A stretch of 64,000 bases of DNA from positions 1 to 64,000 of the forward strand of contig JACSRE010000188.1 in the NCBI GenBank assembly GCA_014879945.1, written 5' to 3'. How positions within the stretch are numbered: the stretch's first letter is position 1; each line of letters opens with the position of its first letter. The position numbers and the translations under genes were made by a program. Of this stretch, positions 60,305 through 64,000 are shown one piece after another. The notes beneath the pieces are model-generated. The model did not search any database. It saw nothing but the letters and a program-made list of their open reading frames with translations, and was not told where the DNA came from. Source of the stretch: Myxococcus sp. (GTDB taxonomy: Bacteria; Myxococcota; Myxococcia; Myxococcales; Myxococcaceae).

Positions 60305-60921
60305 CGCGCGCGGTGAAGGGGTCGTCTCGGAAGCACACGCCGGTGCCGGTCGTCTACTTCCCCAAGAAGGCGACGAGGACCGTCAGCCGAACCCAGACGA
60401 TCCCCGAGCTGTTCCTCGGTGACGAGATCAAGACCGAAGAGCTCGACACCTCCGAGCGCCGCTCCAAACGGCGCTCGAAGAGCGGCTCGGTGCCCCGCGT
60501 CACCCTGAGCGACGAGACGCCCGCTCCCCTGGCCGACACCGAGGCCGAGCAGGCGCGGGCCGACATGGCCGCCCTGGGGCATGAGCTCTTCTCGAGGGGC
60601 AAGATCGGTGAAGCCCGGGTGATCTTCGAGGGGCTCGCGGCCGACGCCGCCGACGCCTTCGTCTTCACCATGCTGGGCACCATTCACCTCGCGCAGAACG
60701 AGCTCGACAAGGCGCTGGCGCGCTTCGAAGAGGCCCTCAAGCTCGACCCGGAGGATCTGGCGGCGCTGGTGTACCGCGCCGAGATTCGGCTCCAGAAGAA
60801 GCGGGTGCGCCAGGCCATCGACGACCTCCAGAAGGCCATCGGCCTGGGCAGCGCGAGCGAGCCGTTCGTCGATCGCGCGCGCCGGCTGCTGCAGATGGCC
60901 AGGCGGGCAGTCAAGCGGTGA
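60301..60921 (+). CDS. SycD-like TPR protein with basic N-terminus
   Basis: A 206-residue protein. The first 85 residues are basic and Ser/Thr-rich (RRSKRRSKSGSV), then TPRs follow (LGHELFSRGKIGEARVIFEG, VFTMLGTIHLAQNELDKALA and YRAEIRLQKKRVRQAIDDLQ). It belongs to the same TPR group as the two preceding chaperone-like proteins, suggesting duplication within the locus. GTG start in a 4-base overlap with the previous gene. It is directly followed by sctV. Confidence 0.8.
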   Translation: MTRAVKGSSRKHTPVPVVYFPKKATRTVSRTQTIPELFLGDEIKTEELDTSERRSKRRSKSGSVPRVTLSDETPAPLADTEAEQARADMAALGHELFSRGKIGEARVIFEGLAADAADAFVFTMLGTIHLAQNELDKALARFEEALKLDPEDLAALVYRAEIRLQKKRVRQAIDDLQKAIGLGSASEPFVDRARRLLQMARRAVKR

Positions 60922-60946
60922 GCCTTCGTTCCCTGAGGGTTTGAGC

Positions 60947-60952
60947 TAGGCT
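60947..60952 (+). promoter_or_regulatory. possible start-proximal -10 element of sctV
   Basis: TAGGCT lies 8 bases before ATG 60961 with no Shine-Dalgarno in between. One of the clearest examples of the CTAGNCT pattern. Confidence 0.42.
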
Positions 60953-60960
60953 CCGCGCCG

Positions 60961-63090
60961 ATGGTCTCCGGCCCCAATAGCTTCCTCAGCAAGTACTCAG
61001 ACATCGTCCTCGCGATCATCGTGATCTCGATCATCGGCATGCTGATCGTGCCGCTGCCGACGCTCCTGCTCGACGTGCTGCTGACGGTGAACATCAGCCT
61101 GTCGGTCATCATCCTGCTGATGACCATCTACATCCCCGGGGCGCTGCAGTTCAGCGTGTTCCCCACGCTGCTGCTGCTCACCACGATGTACCGACTGTCG
61201 CTGACGGTCTCGACCACCCGGCTCATCCTCTCGACGGGTGACGCGGGCGAGGTCGTCTACGCCTTCGGCAACTTCGTGGCGCGCGGCAACTTCGTCGTCG
61301 GTGGCATCATCTTCGTGATTCTGGTGGTGGTGAACTTCATCGTCATCGCGAAGGGCTCCGAGCGCGTCTCGGAGGTCGCGGCCCGCTTCACCCTCGACGC
61401 CATGCCCGGCAAGCAGATGTCGATCGACGCCGACCTGCGCGCCGGGTCCATCGACATGGACGAGGGCAAGCGCAAGCGCCGCGACCTCGAGCGAGAGAGC
61501 CAGCTCTTCGGCGCCATGGACGGCGCCATGAAGTTCGTCAAAGGCGACGCCATCGCCGGCATCATCATCACCGTCATCAACGTCGTCGGCGGCCTCGCGA
61601 TCGGCGTGGCCCAGAAGGGCATGGCGGTCGGTGACGCGGCCAAGAAGTACTCGCTCCTGACCATCGGCGACGGCCTGGTCGGCATGATCCCCGCGATCCT
61701 CATCTCGACGGCGGCCGGCATCATCGTGACGCGCGTCGGCGGCGAAGAAGAGGGGGCCCACCTCGGTAAGGACATCGGCGGGCAGCTGGTCGCCTTCCCC
61801 CGCGCGATCGCCATCGCCGGCGGCATGTTGATCGGCCTGGGCCTCATTCCGGGTCTGCCCAAGGTGCCCTTCTTCATCATGGGCGCGCTGGCCGGCGGCG
61901 GCGCCTGGAAGCTGATGCAGAGCAACAAGAAGAAGGCCGAAGGCGGCGGTGACGGCGAGAGCGACGGCGAGCCCGGCGAAGACGGTGAGACGCCCGCGGC
62001 GGCCGAGCCCCAGCCCAAGGAGCCCATCAACCCCGACTCCGAGCTCTTCATCCCCGTGGTGACCCCGATCGTCATCGAGGTCTCCGACGCGCTGGTGCCC
62101 TTCGTGGACTCGCGGCAGGACGGCGGCAAGTTCCTCTACGAGCTGATTCCCTTCATGCGCGACGGGCTCTTCGTCGAGCTGGGCGTTCGCTTCCCCGGCG
62201 TTCGGGCGCGCGGTAACCCGGGGCTCCCGCCGGGCGCGTACCAGATTCAGATCAACGAGGTGCCGGTGGTGACGGGCCAGGCGACGCTCGGCCACATCCT
62301 GGTGAACGACACCGTCGATCGCCTGCGGCTGATGAACATCGACGGCTTCGAGGCGGTGAACCCCGCGACGCGGCAGCCGGCGGCGTGGGTGCCCGAGCAG
62401 AACAAAGAGATGCTCGAGTCGGCGGGCCTCACCACGTGGGACGTGCCGGGCTACATCATCCTGCACCTCGCCAGCGTGCTGCGCCGACAGGCGCGCGAGT
62501 TCCTGGGCGTTCAAGAAGTGCAGTCGATGCTCGATCAGCTCGAGAAGGCCTTCCCGGCGATCGTCAAAGAGGTCGTGCCCAAGGTCGTCACGGTGCTGAA
62601 GCTGACCGACGTGCTCGGGCGCCTCGTCGAGGAAGAGATCTCGATTCGAGACATGCGCGGCATCCTCCAGGCGATCGCGGAGCACGGGCAGACCGAAGCC
62701 GACAGCGTGATGCTGACCGAGCACGTGCGCTCGTCGCAGAAGCGCTACGTCTCGCACAAGTACGCGCGCGGCACGAACACGCTGATCGTCTACCTGCTCG
62801 ACCCGCAGATCGAAGACGCGATTCGCAGCTCGATCAAGCGCACCTCGGCGGGCACGCACCTCGCGCTGGAGCCCGACATCGCGCAAGAGATCGTGCAGGC
62901 CGTGAAGAACGAGTGCGGCCACCTGCCGCCGACGGCGCAGCGGCCCGTCATCCTCACCTCGATGGACATCAGGCGCTACGTGCGCAAGCTGCTCGAGTAC
63001 GAGTTCAACCCGCCGTTCTCGGTGGTCAGCTACCAGGAGCTGTCGCCTGAGCTGAACATCCAGCCGGTGGCGCGCATCAGCACCCGCTGA
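60961..63090 (+). CDS. sctV: SctV major export-gate protein (FlhA/YscV)
   Basis: A 709-residue protein with about eight membrane spans in residues 15-325. The family (FHIPEP) motif region is FTLDAMPGKQMSIDADLRAG. A cytosolic linker (about 325-360, Gly/Glu/Asp-rich) leads to the nonameric ring domain (360-709) with SELFIPVVTPIVIEVSDALV and VLADVLLTV-like early spans. The cytosolic ring receives chaperone-substrate complexes. It stands apart from the sctJ-sctU operon, after three TPR chaperone genes, and has its own promoter-like element. Confidence 0.96.
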   Translation: MVSGPNSFLSKYSDIVLAIIVISIIGMLIVPLPTLLLDVLLTVNISLSVIILLMTIYIPGALQFSVFPTLLLLTTMYRLSLTVSTTRLILSTGDAGEVVYAFGNFVARGNFVVGGIIFVILVVVNFIVIAKGSERVSEVAARFTLDAMPGKQMSIDADLRAGSIDMDEGKRKRRDLERESQLFGAMDGAMKFVKGDAIAGIIITVINVVGGLAIGVAQKGMAVGDAAKKYSLLTIGDGLVGMIPAILISTAAGIIVTRVGGEEEGAHLGKDIGGQLVAFPRAIAIAGGMLIGLGLIPGLPKVPFFIMGALAGGGAWKLMQSNKKKAEGGGDGESDGEPGEDGETPAAAEPQPKEPINPDSELFIPVVTPIVIEVSDALVPFVDSRQDGGKFLYELIPFMRDGLFVELGVRFPGVRARGNPGLPPGAYQIQINEVPVVTGQATLGHILVNDTVDRLRLMNIDGFEAVNPATRQPAAWVPEQNKEMLESAGLTTWDVPGYIILHLASVLRRQAREFLGVQEVQSMLDQLEKAFPAIVKEVVPKVVTVLKLTDVLGRLVEEEISIRDMRGILQAIAEHGQTEADSVMLTEHVRSSQKRYVSHKYARGTNTLIVYLLDPQIEDAIRSSIKRTSAGTHLALEPDIAQEIVQAVKNECGHLPPTAQRPVILTSMDIRRYVRKLLEYEFNPPFSVVSYQELSPELNIQPVARISTR

Positions 63091-63099
63091 GCCGCGTCG

Positions 63100-64000
63100 T
63101 CAGGCGACGAAGACGAGCACCACCAGCACGATCGCGATCAAGACGAAGAGGCCCACCGCGCCGAGCGCGATCAGCGTCTGCTTGTTCGAGAAGTCGATGA
63201 GCTTGCCGTTGCCGGCGGGCTCGTCGTCGTCGAGCGGCGGATCTTCCGAGGTGTTGGCGGGGTTCTCGAGGCCGTCTTCGAGGGGCGCGTCAGGGTCGCC
63301 TTCGGGAGGAGGCTCGGCGGGGCTCTCGTCGGGTGGAGGCTCTTCTGCAGGGGCCTCCGGCTCTGGCTCGGGCTCGGGCTCGGGGGCCTGGGGCTCCTCG
63401 GCCACGCTGACGGTGCCTTCGTCGTGCTCCTGCGACTCCGACGGCATCAGCACGGGCGTCTCGCGCACCTCGGAAGGGTCGAGGAAGAGCAGCTTGACGC
63501 CGCCGATCTCGAGCTCGTCGCGGTCCTTGAGCGTCACCTTCTTGGTGCGCTTCTTGTTCACCTTGATGCCGTTGCGGCTCTCGAGATCTTCGACGTGCGT
63601 GCCAGACCAGTCGCGGCGCACCCGGGCGTGGCGCCTCGAGACGAGGTCGTCGTTGAGCACGATGTCGGCCGAGTCGTCGCGCCCGAAGACGTACTCCTGC
63701 GCGTCGCCCATCTCGATGCGCTGCCCCTCTTTGGGCCCGTTCATCACGCGGAAGTAGGGCTGCTCGCCCCCGCTGCCGAGGCCCTTCATCACGTCCTTCA
63801 CCAGGTTCCGGCTGACGAACATGGTGTTGCCGGCGTTGCTCTCGGTGACGTCGGCGATGCGATCGAACACCACGTCGAACTGGGCGATGGCGATGGTGTC
63901 GCCGTTGCTGAGCAGCTGCTTCTCTTTCTTCTTCAGCTTGGCGCCGTTGAGCAGGGTGCCGAAGCTCGAGCCGAGATCTTCGAGGAAGAAGAGGGTGCCG
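63100..64000 (-). CDS. double-FHA, tail-anchored protein (5' part beyond window)
   Basis: Partial: 299 codons visible, the N-terminus lies past 64000. The first FHA domain is seen from its C-terminal half (LEDLGSSFGTLLNGAKL). A second full FHA domain covers the next 130 residues (YVFGRDDSADIVLNDDLVSR, then VEDLESRNGIKVNKKR). A 75-residue Glu/Pro/Asp-rich linker leads to a single C-terminal span (TLIALGAVGLFVLIAIVLVV) with almost nothing after it. FHA domains bind phospho-Thr. SctD also has a cytosolic FHA and one span but needs a large periplasmic part, absent here. Convergent with sctV, 9 bases apart. Confidence 0.85.
   Translation of the reverse strand, partial: GTLFFLEDLGSSFGTLLNGAKLKKKEKQLLSNGDTIAIAQFDVVFDRIADVTESNAGNTMFVSRNLVKDVMKGLGSGGEQPYFRVMNGPKEGQRIEMGDAQEYVFGRDDSADIVLNDDLVSRRHARVRRDWSGTHVEDLESRNGIKVNKKRTKKVTLKDRDELEIGGVKLLFLDPSEVRETPVLMPSESQEHDEGTVSVAEEPQAPEPEPEPEPEAPAEEPPPDESPAEPPPEGDPDAPLEDGLENPANTSEDPPLDDDEPAGNGKLIDFSNKQTLIALGAVGLFVLIAIVLVVLVFVA

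Overview
The window looks like a chromosome segment of a high-GC myxobacterium (Myxococcota, probably the Myxococcus/Archangium side). The strongest evidence is at the left edge. There a divergently transcribed frz chemosensory locus (frzZ facing frzA-frzB-frzCD-frzE) keeps the Myxococcus gene order, and FrzE keeps its phospho-acceptor histidine at position 49. GC bias at codon third positions, many lipoproteins, TonB-like and FHA proteins fit the same group. No tRNA, rRNA, CRISPR array or insertion sequence was recognised.

Layout. 1-3350: Frz system controlling motility reversals. 3390-11382: mixed housekeeping and unknown genes (peptidoglycan-binding protein, radical SAM enzyme, ribosomal protein L31, YqhQ-type membrane protein, orphan DNA methyltransferase, leucyl aminopeptidase, DoxX). 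11393-17585 (minus): beta-propeller lactonase-like lipoprotein with a 15-bp tandem repeat, two more lipoproteins, a ScfR/RamB-type regulator, FKBP and an ArsA-type ATPase. 17669-24169: a short-chain dehydrogenase, a second ArsA-type ATPase on the other strand, a histidine phosphatase tightly linked to serC, a chalcone-isomerase-like protein, a secreted vWA protein and a TonB-like protein. 24156-27305 (minus): a compact three-gene operon of unknown function (alpha-helical/vWA protein, coiled-coil protein, JAMM-motif protein). 27422-31916: selD, a zinc-ribbon thioredoxin, a cell-wall amidase, rph, rdgB and rnhB. 31947-35697: a small lipoprotein and a SWIM-SNF2 helicase. 35701-42345 (minus): an ABC transporter with two FtsX-type permeases, a LolA-like periplasmic protein and an outer-membrane protein, probably a lipoprotein or envelope export unit.

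42486-64000 is a type III secretion (T3S) locus: sctI, J, L, N, O, P, Q, R, S, T, U and V, with four TPR proteins, a flagellar-type sigma factor and an FHA protein at the right edge. Export-apparatus order follows a flagellar operon. Several components look flagellar rather than injectisome-like: a FliG-like protein sits where SctK would be, SctQ has a FliM-like part fused to FliN-like domains, a FliO homologue lies between sctQ and sctR, SctR seems to carry a FliP-type signal peptide, and the sigma factor is of FliA/WhiG type. No flagellin, hook, rod or motor stator genes are seen, and no secretin or classical SctD. Two small proteins with needle-like C-terminal helices are candidate filament subunits or cargo.

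Across the window many start codons have no Shine-Dalgarno sequence but a TA-type hexamer about 6-12 bases upstream, suggesting leaderless transcription is common. Function assignments rest on sequence motifs read by eye; no database search was possible.
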